Source: an uncultured Alcanivoracaceae bacterium (GTDB lineage Bacteria > Pseudomonadota > Gammaproteobacteria > Xanthomonadales > Marinicellaceae). Taken from it: 36,104 bases of DNA. Below the pieces are notes generated by a model. The model worked only from the letters and a program-made list of their open reading frames with translations, made no database searches and had not been told where the DNA came from. The position numbers and the translations under genes are program-made. Position 1 is the stretch's first letter. Each line of letters starts with the position of its first letter. Where the stretch lies: positions 1 through 36,104 of the forward strand of contig CAJXVJ010000008.1 in assembly GCA_913061105.1 (NCBI GenBank). Reading direction: 5' to 3'. Below, one piece after another: positions 1 to 7,077 of this stretch.

Positions 1-48
1 TCTACACAGAGTAGATCGTCGGCAGCGTCAGATGTGTATAAGAGACAG
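1..48 (+). other. Nextera/Illumina adapter contamination, left end
   Basis: This is not genomic sequence. Bases 16-48 read as the complete Nextera read-1 transposase adapter, starting TCGTCGGCAGCGTC and ending in the Tn5 mosaic end AGATGTGTATAAGAGACAG. Bases 1-7 (TCTACAC) match the inner end of the P5 primer. The eight bases between them (8-15, AGAGTAGA) match the common i5 index N504/S504. Genomic sequence begins at 49. Translation of the mosaic end produces the spurious MYKRQ start of the first reading frame. Confidence 0.98.
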
Positions 49-1293
49 CGATTTAGTTTTGTTTATGATAAATCTAATAATACTTTAAATGCTTCACATC
101 CACAGTTACAGGGAATGGCAGATGTTATAGGCAATGATCAAAGAGATTTTATGCAGCATGAAGGCATGTTGTTTCAAATCAGCCAAAACTACGACATTTT
201 ATTTGGTGCCTTTATACACAAAACCAATCGAGGACAAGCCTCAGGTGGATTACGTTATTGGCAATATGCAAGCATGCAAGATTTTATTTTCGATGGCATC
301 AGATTATCTAAAGGCATGACGCGTAAAAATGCTTTGGCCAATTTATGGTGGGGTGGTGGCAAAGGCATCATGGTCCATAATCCTGATTATGATAAATCGG
401 ATGTCAAAATGCGTGAGTCTATTTATAAAGATTACGGTAGATTTATCACATCAATTAATGGTTGTTACATCACAGCTGAAGATGTTGGCACAAATGAACA
501 AGACATGGGTAATATTTTTACCCAGACACGATTCACTACCTGTATACCTGCCAGCGTAGGAGGCAGCGGTAATCCATCATCTGCAACCGCATTGGGTGTG
601 GTTTTGGGCATGGAAGCTGCATTGGCTTTTGTGGAAAAGGGTACTATCGAAGGCAAAACCATTGCCATTCAAGGCATGGGCCATGTGGCTGAACCAATGA
701 TGGGTTATTTGTTTGAACGCAATGTAGGCAAAATCATAGCAGCAGATATTAATAAAAGTTTGATTGAAAAAGTTCAGCAAAAATACAAAGATAAAAACCT
801 AGAAACTCGATTGGTTGAAATCACCGATAATTCTATCTTATTTGAAGAGTGCGATATCCTAGCACCTTGTGCAGTAGGCGCCATTTTAAACGATAAAACA
901 ATTCCAAAAATACAAGCAAAAATCATATGTGGAGCAGCCAACAACCAATTGGCCAATTCTCAAACTGATGCAAAAAACATACAAGACAGAGGAATGACCT
1001 ATGTACCTGATTTTTTGGTGAACCGCATGGGAATTGTCAATTGTGCAGATGAACAAGCCGGATATGTAGATAATGATCCGATGTTTTATAGGCACTTAGA
1101 CAAAGAATACGAGTTTGGTGTTTATCAAACGGCATTGCGAGTGCTTAAGCAATCTTCCAAAACACAAGAAACTTCAGCACAAGTGGCAATCAAAGTAGCT
1201 GATGAATTGTCCCAAGAAATTAATCCTGTATATGGACACCGTGGTGAAAAGATCATCCACTCACTGGTCAAGAATAATTGGGTTAATTCTTAA
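49..1293 (+). CDS. Leucine-type Glu/Leu/Phe/Val dehydrogenase, 5'-truncated
   Basis: This enzyme would oxidatively deaminate a branched-chain or aromatic amino acid to the 2-oxo acid, in the cytoplasm, reducing NAD. The N-terminal ELFV dimerisation/substrate domain shows GGLRYW, then SKGMTRKNA and GGGKG, which supply the two lysines of leucine dehydrogenases, and TAEDVGT with the catalytic Asp. A Rossmann domain follows with IQGMGHVA and an acidic residue ending the second strand (IIAADIN), which favours NAD over NADP. About 414 residues remain, longer than the usual 350-370 of LeuDH, so the true start may be just outside the contig or the N-terminus is extended. The apparent GTG start at 34 lies in adapter and is false. 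A hairpin and T-run follow the stop, so the gene probably ends its transcript. The substrate (Leu, Phe or Val) cannot be fixed from sequence. Confidence 0.85.
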   Translation, partial: RFSFVYDKSNNTLNASHPQLQGMADVIGNDQRDFMQHEGMLFQISQNYDILFGAFIHKTNRGQASGGLRYWQYASMQDFIFDGIRLSKGMTRKNALANLWWGGGKGIMVHNPDYDKSDVKMRESIYKDYGRFITSINGCYITAEDVGTNEQDMGNIFTQTRFTTCIPASVGGSGNPSSATALGVVLGMEAALAFVEKGTIEGKTIAIQGMGHVAEPMMGYLFERNVGKIIAADINKSLIEKVQQKYKDKNLETRLVEITDNSILFEECDILAPCAVGAILNDKTIPKIQAKIICGAANNQLANSQTDAKNIQDRGMTYVPDFLVNRMGIVNCADEQAGYVDNDPMFYRHLDKEYEFGVYQTALRVLKQSSKTQETSAQVAIKVADELSQEINPVYGHRGEKIIHSLVKNNWVNS

Positions 1294-1310
1294 TTATAAT
1301 ACAAAATGAT

Positions 1311-1374
1311 ATAGGTTTTAATGTAAAACTAATTTTACATTTTTATCTTTGTTATCTTCGTTAGAAAAACCTAT
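1311..1374 (+). terminator. Nested hairpin terminator after the dehydrogenase
   Basis: The inner stem AATGTAAAA (1320-1328), loop CTAA, TTTTACATT (1333-1341) is followed by TTTTATCTTT and looks like a Rho-independent terminator. An outer perfect 9-bp repeat, ATAGGTTTT (1311-1319) with AAAACCTAT (1366-1374), encloses it, so an alternative longer fold is possible. Confidence 0.6.
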
Positions 1375-1443
1375 TTCTGCAGTTACAGACTTACTTTGTA
1401 TCCAATCACATTAATATAAATCAAATAAAATAAAAAACTATTC

Positions 1444-1471
1444 TTGACAAATACATAAGTACTTATATAAT
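1444..1471 (+). promoter_or_regulatory. Near-consensus sigma-70 promoter of marR-GNAT
   Basis: A perfect -35 TTGACA (1444-1449) and a perfect -10 TATAAT (1466-1471) are separated by 16 bases. The predicted start is about 25 bases upstream of the marR ATG at 1504. A promoter this strong would be expected to need repression, which fits the operator in its spacer. Confidence 0.8.
1455..1466. promoter_or_regulatory. 12-bp palindrome, probable MarR autoregulatory operator
   Basis: ATAAGTACTTAT is a perfect palindrome that fills the promoter spacer and touches the -10 box. MarR dimers usually bind AT-rich palindromes of about this kind next to their own promoters, so autorepression by the downstream gene product is the simplest reading. 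Binding is inferred. Confidence 0.6.
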
Positions 1472-1503
1472 TACTAATATTAAATAATATTTTAAATAAC
1501 ATA

Positions 1504-1992
1504 ATGGAAAAGCTAGATTATTTTGATGAATTAGGTGAAGTGGCTTTGGGCAGTCGTTTGAAGCGCTTAAGCGACAGGATCATGAGTGAAGCTTTAAATG
1601 TATACAAACACATGGGTCAAGACATTCAACCAAAATGGTTTACACTCATGTCATTGTTGTATGAGAAAAAATCTGTATCTATAGTAGAAGCATCAGATTT
1701 GTTGGGTTTGTCACAGCCTTGTATTAGTCAATTTAGTAAAGAGTTAATAAAGAATAATTTGGTAAAAGCCAGTCCAGATGCCAATGATTTAAGAAGAAAA
1801 ATACTGTCATTGACTCCAAAAGGAAGAAAAAAATATAAAAACATGGAACCTGTGCGTAATGCAGTAAAGTTGGCAGCCATATCTTTGTGTGAAGAAGTGG
1901 AACACGATTTCTATCAATCAATAAAACAGTTTGAAAAAGCCTTATCAAAAAAAACTCTGTACCAAAGAACATTGGAGAAATACCATGACTAA
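1504..1992 (+). CDS. MarR-family transcriptional regulator
   Basis: A 162-residue winged helix-turn-helix regulator. The core runs from WFTLMSLLYEKKSVSIVEASDLLGLSQPCISQFSKEL (helices 2-4 including the recognition helix) into the wing, NDLRRKILSLTPKGRKKY, with the DxRxxxxxLTxxG pattern diagnostic of MarR. Flanking helices would form the dimer interface. No ligand can be inferred. The ATG has no clear Shine-Dalgarno, but it sits just after a near-consensus promoter holding a 12-bp palindrome, probably its own operator. The gene overlaps the following GNAT gene by 8 bases (ATGACTAA), so the two are translationally coupled. Single-chain MarR-GNAT fusions are known, and this pair has the same domain order as separate proteins. 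Confidence 0.9.
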   Translation: MEKLDYFDELGEVALGSRLKRLSDRIMSEALNVYKHMGQDIQPKWFTLMSLLYEKKSVSIVEASDLLGLSQPCISQFSKELIKNNLVKASPDANDLRRKILSLTPKGRKKYKNMEPVRNAVKLAAISLCEEVEHDFYQSIKQFEKALSKKTLYQRTLEKYHD

Positions 1993-2485
1993 TAAGAATC
2001 TAGATGTTGAAATTGTTAAATTTAAACCAGAATTGGCCAAATATTTTTACAGCATAAATGCCCAATGGGTGAATAATATGTTTGTCATGGAAGACATTGA
2101 TGAAAAGATATTATCTAATCCTCAAAAACATATCATTGATAAAGGCGGGCAAGTTTGGTTTGCCATTAACAAAGAATTAGGTGTTATTGGAACTTGTGCG
2201 GTAAAAAATGCTGGCAATAAATGGTATGAATTAACCAAAATGGGTGTGTTGGAAAATGCACGCGGTTTAAAAGCAGGAGAAATACTGTTAAAACAAGTGA
2301 TTGCAGACTGCAATAAAATTGAGATGGACACGTTATTTTTGTTGACCAATAAAATATGCGAAGCGGCCATACATCTTTATGAAAAAAATGGATTTGTCCA
2401 TGACAAAGACATTAAGAAAAAATTTGAAGGTATCTATCAACGCAGCAATGTGTACATGAAATATATTACCCAAACCCTGATATAG
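1985..2485 (+). CDS. GNAT-family N-acetyltransferase
   Basis: A 166-residue acetyl-CoA-dependent acetyltransferase. Motif A is NARGLKAGEILL (the R-G-x-x-A/G-x pyrophosphate loop), followed by the strand DTLFLLTN and motif B, AAIHLYEKNGF, the usual GNAT C-terminal signature. I chose the start at 1985 rather than an upstream in-frame ATG because GGAGAAA lies 7 bases before it and it overlaps the marR stop by 8 bases. The substrate is unknown. Its coupling to a MarR regulator suggests it modifies the ligand or a related metabolite, by analogy with natural MarR-GNAT fusions. The last codons and the TAG stop lie inside the left arm of the palindromic element starting near 2463, so its C-terminal tail may have been shaped by that insertion. 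Confidence 0.88.
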   Translation: MTNKNLDVEIVKFKPELAKYFYSINAQWVNNMFVMEDIDEKILSNPQKHIIDKGGQVWFAINKELGVIGTCAVKNAGNKWYELTKMGVLENARGLKAGEILLKQVIADCNKIEMDTLFLLTNKICEAAIHLYEKNGFVHDKDIKKKFEGIYQRSNVYMKYITQTLI

Positions 2486-2682
2486 AGAATACGGTGTTAG
2501 CACAAGCCCTTAAGGCACCTAGAAAACTCAAAAAAAGCTTAATCACCAGGGGCGAATATTTATATTTATATTTTCAGCTAATAAATATTCGACCTAGGTG
2601 ATCACAGTTTTTTTGACTTTCCTATGCACATCAATTACTTGCACTACCAAACGCATTTCTATATCGGGATTTGGGTATTATA
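2463..2682. repeat. About 220-bp imperfect palindromic element (MITE-like)
   Basis: The segment is nearly one long inverted repeat. Inner arms at 2542-2563 and 2581-2602 match at 19 of 22 positions around a 17-base loop. Outward, a run of seven A (left) faces a run of seven T (right). The outer ends also match: left ACCCAAACCCTGATATAG (2468-2485) pairs with right CTATATCGGGATTTGGGT (2659-2676), with 2 mismatches. The arms align over about 100 bases with small gaps. No reading frame, transposase or obvious target duplication was found. Its left end overlaps the last codons of the GNAT gene. It could be a non-autonomous mobile element or a very long transcribed hairpin. Confidence 0.75.
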
Positions 2683-2690
2683 AAACATAG

Positions 2691-2720
2691 TTGTTAAGTT
2701 TTCGGTAGCAGTTTTATAAG
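2691..2720 (+). promoter_or_regulatory. Possible promoter of ada
   Basis: TTGTTA (2691-2696) and TATAAG (2715-2720) are 18 bases apart, directly after the palindromic element and about 20 bases before the ada ATG. The match to sigma-70 boxes is moderate. No Ada-box was recognised with confidence. Confidence 0.35.
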
Positions 2721-2739
2721 CATGATATAGAATAGATGG

Positions 2740-3786
2740 ATGAATACTCAATTATCATTTAAACAAAAATACGATGCCATAGGAAATCAAGATACACAAT
2801 ATGAAGGTGTCTTTATTACAGCAGTAAAAACCACCGGTATTTTCTGTAGGCCATCTTGTCGCGCCAGGAAGCCGAAACAGGAAAATGTGGACTTTTATGA
2901 TACTGTCCAACAAGCCATGCAAAATGGATTTAGGCCGTGTAAAATGTGTAAGCCCATGCAAAAAATGGATGTTACACCACCTTATATTCAAGATATCATA
3001 AAAGCTTTACATGAAAATCCCTATTTGCGATTAAAAGACCAAGATATAAAAACAAAAGGGTATGAGCCAAGCCACATAAGACGTTGGTTTAAAAAACACC
3101 ACAATATGACGTTTCAAAGTTACCAAAGATTGCTGCGAATCAATGCAGCCTATACAAGTATAAACAAAGGTGAGTCCATAACAAATTCAGCCTTTGATAG
3201 TGGTTTTGATTCACTCAGTGGCTTTAATGACAGTTATAAATCTATATTTGGTGACAGTGCCAGTCAAACGAAAGACAAGGCAATCATTAATATTGTGCGT
3301 TTCACTACTCCACTTGGGCCAATGTTTGCCTGTGCCAGTAAACAAGGCGTGTGCTTATTGGATTTTACCGATAGAAAAATCCTTGAAGATGAATTTAATG
3401 ATTTGTGTAAAAGACTCAATGCTGTAATACTTCCTGGCACAAATTCTCATTTGGATTTGGTTCAAACACAAATGGCAGAATATTTTGCAGGTTCAAGGAA
3501 ATCTTTTAGTGTGCCATTGCATTATCCAAGTACTAATTTTAGAGAGTCCGTATGGACAGAATTACAAAATATACCCTATGCTCAAACCCGATCCTATAAG
3601 CAACAAGCCGAAGCACTAGGAAACCCGAAAGCAGTGCGTGCAGTAGCCGCGGCAAACGGCCAAAATCGCATCAGTATAATTATTCCATGCCACCGTGTCA
3701 TAGGCTCAAATGGTAGCCTAACAGGTTATGCAGGGGGATTACACCGAAAAAAATGGTTGTTGGATTTTGAGAAAAGCCACATTTAA
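2740..3786 (+). CDS. ada: Ada: methyl-phosphotriester sensor and O6-methylguanine-DNA methyltransferase
   Basis: A full-length adaptive-response protein (348 residues; E. coli Ada is 354). The N-terminal zinc domain has C36, C40, C67 and C70 in FCRPSC...FRPCKMC; the first of these is the methyl acceptor from Sp-phosphotriesters in the E. coli protein. A central AraC-type helix-turn-helix (about residues 80-165) would activate transcription once methylated. The C-terminal suicide methyltransferase domain carries IPCHRVIG with acceptor C317, followed by GYAGGLHRKKWLL. It repairs O6-methylguanine and probably induces its own gene. The ATG at 2740 is supported by homology at the N-terminus; the ribosome site is weak. 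The gene converges on cysG with a 6-base gap. No alkB or alkA partner is adjacent. Confidence 0.95.
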   Translation: MNTQLSFKQKYDAIGNQDTQYEGVFITAVKTTGIFCRPSCRARKPKQENVDFYDTVQQAMQNGFRPCKMCKPMQKMDVTPPYIQDIIKALHENPYLRLKDQDIKTKGYEPSHIRRWFKKHHNMTFQSYQRLLRINAAYTSINKGESITNSAFDSGFDSLSGFNDSYKSIFGDSASQTKDKAIINIVRFTTPLGPMFACASKQGVCLLDFTDRKILEDEFNDLCKRLNAVILPGTNSHLDLVQTQMAEYFAGSRKSFSVPLHYPSTNFRESVWTELQNIPYAQTRSYKQQAEALGNPKAVRAVAAANGQNRISIIIPCHRVIGSNGSLTGYAGGLHRKKWLLDFEKSHI

Positions 3787-3792
3787 GACCTA

Positions 3793-5217
3793 TTAAGCTA
3801 ATTCTAATATTTGATCTTGAAATACATTTTCATTTTCAGGATTAAACCAAGCCAATTCATTGGCCAATTTTGCTACTTCACCTATGACTATTAATGCTGG
3901 TGATTTAATCTTGTTTTGATCGATTAAGTCAGATAATTCATTTAAGTTTCCACTGATGACTCTTTGATTGTGACAGGTTCCATTTTCAATGATTGCAACA
4001 GGAGTGATTTTTGATAGGCCATTTGATATCAGGTTTTTACTCAGATATTGCGATTTCATTAAGCCCATGTACACAACCAAGGTTTGTTTTTCTTTGGCCA
4101 ATGATGACCAATCAAGGGTATCTATCGAATCTTTACAATGCGCTGTGACAAATACTGTGCTTTGTGCAAAATCTCTGTGGGTTAAGGGAATGCCTGCATA
4201 AGAGGTACATCCTATGGCCGCTGTAATACCAGGAACAATTTGGTATTTTACTCGCGCTTTCTTAAGGGCTTGGATTTCTTCTCCTCCTCTGCCAAATACA
4301 AAGGGATCTCCACCTTTTAGCCTACAAACGCGTTTGCCTTGTTGTGCATGGTCAATTAACAACTGGTTTGTGTCTTTTTGTTCAACACTGTGATGGCCCA
4401 TTGATTTTCCAACATTAATGAGTTCTGCATCGCGTCTGACCAACTCCAATATTTCGGAAGATATTAATCGATCATGAAACACCACATCGGCTTCTTGCAT
4501 CACTCTCAAAGCTTTGATTGTTAATAATTCAGGATCTCCCGGTCCAGCACCGACAAGAAATACCTCTCCTTCATTGTTAGATTCAGGTAATAATTTATTT
4601 ATTAGTTCATGACTATTGGGCTGTAAACCTGTGTCCATGATTCGTGAGCTGATGGATGAATTGAATAATTGTTCCCAGAATTTTTTTCTTTGTAGCAGTG
4701 TTGGTAAAATGTGTTTAACCGAGTCTCTTAATCCGGATGCAAATTTTGCCAGAATTCCGATATTATGTGGAATGGCTTTTTCTATTTTTTCTCTGATTTT
4801 TCTGGCCAAAACAGGCGCTGATCCGCTACTTGATATGGAAACAATAATTGGGTCACGATTAACAATGGCAGGAGATATATAAGTGCACAATTGTTTGTTA
4901 TCGACTGTATTGATTAAAATATTATTTAGTTGAGCTACTTTGTATATGTGGTGTGACAATTTGTCATTATCAGTAGCTGAAATTATTAATCTAAAACTAC
5001 TGAGATTGCTATATTGCAAATAATAAAAGATTTCTTTGTGTATGGTTGTGATATTACCATCTAGATTCTTGATGCTTTCATTTATCCTTTGAGCCACGCA
5101 AAAGACTTGGGCGCCTGCTTTTAATAGCATTTGAATTTTTCTATATGCCACAGGGCCACCACCAAATACAAGGCATTTTTTATTTTTTAAATCAATGTTT
5201 ATTGGCAAATATTCCAT
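3793..5217 (-). CDS. cysG: Siroheme synthase (uroporphyrinogen methyltransferase / dehydrogenase / ferrochelatase)
   Basis: This 474-residue enzyme makes siroheme, the cofactor of the CysI sulfite reductase encoded nearby. Residues 1-210 form the CysG-A module: the NAD loop VFGGGPVAYRK (17-27), D106 in NTVDN as the likely catalytic Asp (D104 in E. coli), and SGSAPVLARKIREKIE. Residues 218-460 form the SAM-dependent uroporphyrinogen-III methyltransferase: LVGAGPGDPELLT (221-233), RLKGGDPFVFGRGGEE (299-314), VPGITAAIGC and GIPLTHRD. Both halves look intact. It is divergent from cysB across 169 bases that contain a perfect met-box palindrome, which suggests control by MetJ and possibly CysB. It converges with ada. 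Confidence 0.95.
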   Translation of the reverse strand: MEYLPINIDLKNKKCLVFGGGPVAYRKIQMLLKAGAQVFCVAQRINESIKNLDGNITTIHKEIFYYLQYSNLSSFRLIISATDNDKLSHHIYKVAQLNNILINTVDNKQLCTYISPAIVNRDPIIVSISSSGSAPVLARKIREKIEKAIPHNIGILAKFASGLRDSVKHILPTLLQRKKFWEQLFNSSISSRIMDTGLQPNSHELINKLLPESNNEGEVFLVGAGPGDPELLTIKALRVMQEADVVFHDRLISSEILELVRRDAELINVGKSMGHHSVEQKDTNQLLIDHAQQGKRVCRLKGGDPFVFGRGGEEIQALKKARVKYQIVPGITAAIGCTSYAGIPLTHRDFAQSTVFVTAHCKDSIDTLDWSSLAKEKQTLVVYMGLMKSQYLSKNLISNGLSKITPVAIIENGTCHNQRVISGNLNELSDLIDQNKIKSPALIVIGEVAKLANELAWFNPENENVFQDQILELA

Positions 5218-5312
5218 TGTTATTCTCTATTATTAATTAAGGCCTAACTATAATTTTAATCACTGTACTTATGAAATAATTAATAAATCTGACAATATAA
5301 CAAAAAGTTATT

Positions 5313-5336
5313 GGACGTATAGACGTCTATACTTGC
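5313..5336. promoter_or_regulatory. MetJ operator (met boxes) between cysG and cysB
   Basis: GTATAGACGTCTATAC at 5317-5332 is a perfect 16-bp palindrome centred on AGACGTCT (5321-5328), the exact met-box consensus. Read in 8-base steps, GGACGTAT (5313-5320) matches the consensus at 6 of 8 positions and ATACTTGC (5329-5336) at 4 of 8. This fits the tandem arrangement needed for cooperative MetJ binding. metJ itself lies in this window. The site abuts a possible cysB -35 element. Confidence 0.8.
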
Positions 5337-5361
5337 AATAATAATTATCATCTATTACTAT
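5333..5361 (+). promoter_or_regulatory. Possible cysB promoter
   Basis: TTGCAA (5333-5338) and TACTAT (5356-5361) are 17 bases apart, about 25 bases upstream of the cysB ATG. The -10 match is modest. The met-box palindrome ends at the -35, so a bound repressor would occlude polymerase. Confidence 0.35.
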
Positions 5362-5386
5362 TCAGATGAAATATTGAGAAGATACC

Positions 5387-6367
5387 ATGAAATTACAACA
5401 ATTGAGATTTTTTAATGCCATTTGTCAGCACGGCTTAAATGTCACTGCAGCAGCCAGTGCTTTGTTCACGTCACAACCTGGAGTAAGCAGACAAATGCGT
5501 TTATTTGAAGATGAGTTAGGATTGTCTTTGTTTGTCAGAGCGGGCAAAACACTGATATCATTGACACCTGCAGGCGAAGAAATTCTCAAACGTTGCCAAA
5601 AGGTATTAAAAGAAATTGATAATATTAAAGCCATCTCTCAAGATTTAACCAAAGTCACTCAGGGTGTTTTAAATATTTCAACCACACACACACAAGCCAA
5701 ATACGTGTTACCACCGATTATCAAAAAATTTCACGCGCGTTTTCCAGATGTGAAGGTTAATTTACATCAAAGCACCTCTTTAAAAAACATTAAATCAACC
5801 ATAGCGGGTGAATCTGATTTCACCATAGCCTCGGGTGATGATGAATATTGTAAAGGGTTGGTTAAGTTAGATTGTTTTAAATGGCAAAGGTTGATTGTTG
5901 TTCCTAAAAACCATCCATTGGCCAATAAAAAGGAAGTGACAATCAATCAATTAACGCAATATCCTTTGGTAGTTTATGTCTATGATGATCAAGACAATTC
6001 ATCTTTAGTCAAAACATTTAGAAATGCAGGAGTTGAATTCAAAATTGTTTTTACTGCACGTGATTCTGACATCATAAAAACTTATGTTCGTTCGGAAATG
6101 GGGGTAGGCATCATTGCCAGCATGGCCTATGATGAAAAAATTGACAATGATTTAGTGGCCATAGAAACTAAGGAAATATTACCATTGTGTGCGACCTGGA
6201 TTGCGTTTCACCCCAGTTTGTTTTTGAGGAAATTCATGAAAGAGTTTATTGGTTTATTTGCGCCCCATGTAAGCAATGAACAAATAGAGGAATCGGTTAA
6301 CAAAGAAAATGAAAGAATTGATCCACAAAAATCGACTTACCCTATTCATGCCATGTGGCAAATATAA
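5387..6367 (+). CDS. cysB: CysB-type LysR regulator of sulfur assimilation
   Basis: A 326-residue LysR-family regulator close to CysB/Cbl. The helix-turn-helix is at residues 1-60 (MKLQQLRFF...AASALFTSQPGVSRQMRLFEDELG). The inducer-binding domain starts with TTHTQAKYVLPPIIKKF, the segment characteristic of CysB rather than other LysR proteins. In enterobacteria CysB activates the cys genes in response to N-acetylserine and sulfur limitation. The ATG has a GAGAAG ribosome site 7 bases upstream. It is transcribed away from cysG across the met-box region and converges with cysH, 8 bases after its stop, so the regulator sits inside its own probable regulon. The end of the protein, rich in Glu, Asn and Lys, looks lineage-specific. 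Confidence 0.9.
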   Translation: MKLQQLRFFNAICQHGLNVTAAASALFTSQPGVSRQMRLFEDELGLSLFVRAGKTLISLTPAGEEILKRCQKVLKEIDNIKAISQDLTKVTQGVLNISTTHTQAKYVLPPIIKKFHARFPDVKVNLHQSTSLKNIKSTIAGESDFTIASGDDEYCKGLVKLDCFKWQRLIVVPKNHPLANKKEVTINQLTQYPLVVYVYDDQDNSSLVKTFRNAGVEFKIVFTARDSDIIKTYVRSEMGVGIIASMAYDEKIDNDLVAIETKEILPLCATWIAFHPSLFLRKFMKEFIGLFAPHVSNEQIEESVNKENERIDPQKSTYPIHAMWQI

Positions 6368-6375
6368 TATTGGTA

Positions 6376-7077
6376 CTAATCATGAATACCACATTCGCGT
6401 TTTAATCCAAAAAAGCGTGTGTCTTCAATATTCATATCACCACTTAAGGGTTTTGAAGTGTGTGTGTCTCCAATGGAAACATAGCCCTTTTCCCACAATG
6501 GGTGATACGGCAGTTTGTGTTTTTTAAGATACTTAAAGATATCTTTGTCATTCCAATCAATGATGGGGTGAATTTTAATGCGATTATTTCTGTACTCAAT
6601 TACTTTTTTATGTTTTCTTGATTCAGACTGTGTGTTTCTGATACCAGAAAACCAAGCATTGACACTTAATTCATTTAAAGCATTATTGAGCGGTGTTACT
6701 TTCATAATATTATTGAATTTATCAATTCCAGTTAGACCTTGTGACCACAATTCTCCGTACCTAGATTCAAACCATGCTGGTGATAATTGGCTTTTATAAA
6801 CTTTTAGATTTAACTTTAAACTCTCACAGAGCTGGTCAATAAATTGATAGGTTTCTGGAAACAAATAACCAGTATCAATAAGTATGACTGGGATGTCTTG
6901 GTATTGTTGGGTTAAAAGGTGTAAACACACTGCCGATTGTGCACCAAAACTTGAGGTCAAAGCAAACGGACCATTGATATGCTTAAGAGCATATTCAATG
7001 CGGGTTTGAGCACTGCTATGGGTTAAATGGTTTTGCAAAAATAACAATGATTCATTGTCATGGATTTTAATGGTCAT
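6376..7077 (-). CDS. cysH: Phosphoadenosine phosphosulfate (PAPS) reductase
   Basis: It reduces PAPS to sulfite with thioredoxin or glutaredoxin. The 233-residue protein shows the PP-loop-like SSFGAQSAVCLHLL, DTGYLFPETY, the arginine-containing WFSGIRNTQSESR, and the C-terminal ECGIHD with catalytic C229. The paired cysteines that bind the 4Fe-4S cluster in APS reductases are absent (KVTPLNNAL is found there instead), so PAPS rather than APS is the expected substrate. Its ATG overlaps the cysI stop by four bases (ATGA), so it is the last gene of a cysJ-cysI-cysH operon. No cysD, cysN or cysC lies in the window, so PAPS synthesis must be encoded elsewhere. Confidence 0.95.
   Translation of the reverse strand: MTIKIHDNESLLFLQNHLTHSSAQTRIEYALKHINGPFALTSSFGAQSAVCLHLLTQQYQDIPVILIDTGYLFPETYQFIDQLCESLKLNLKVYKSQLSPAWFESRYGELWSQGLTGIDKFNNIMKVTPLNNALNELSVNAWFSGIRNTQSESRKHKKVIEYRNNRIKIHPIIDWNDKDIFKYLKKHKLPYHPLWEKGYVSIGDTHTSKPLSGDMNIEDTRFFGLKRECGIHD

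Noticed and set aside
34-48. GTG start codon giving an N-terminus MYKRQ for the dehydrogenase
   Set aside because: These bases are the Tn5 mosaic end of the sequencing adapter, so the start codon and residues are artificial.
1985-1992. MarR and GNAT genes as one fusion gene broken by a frameshift
   Set aside because: GNAT has its own GGAG ribosome site at good spacing and the overlap is a normal ATGACTAA junction, so two coupled genes are more likely than a broken fusion.
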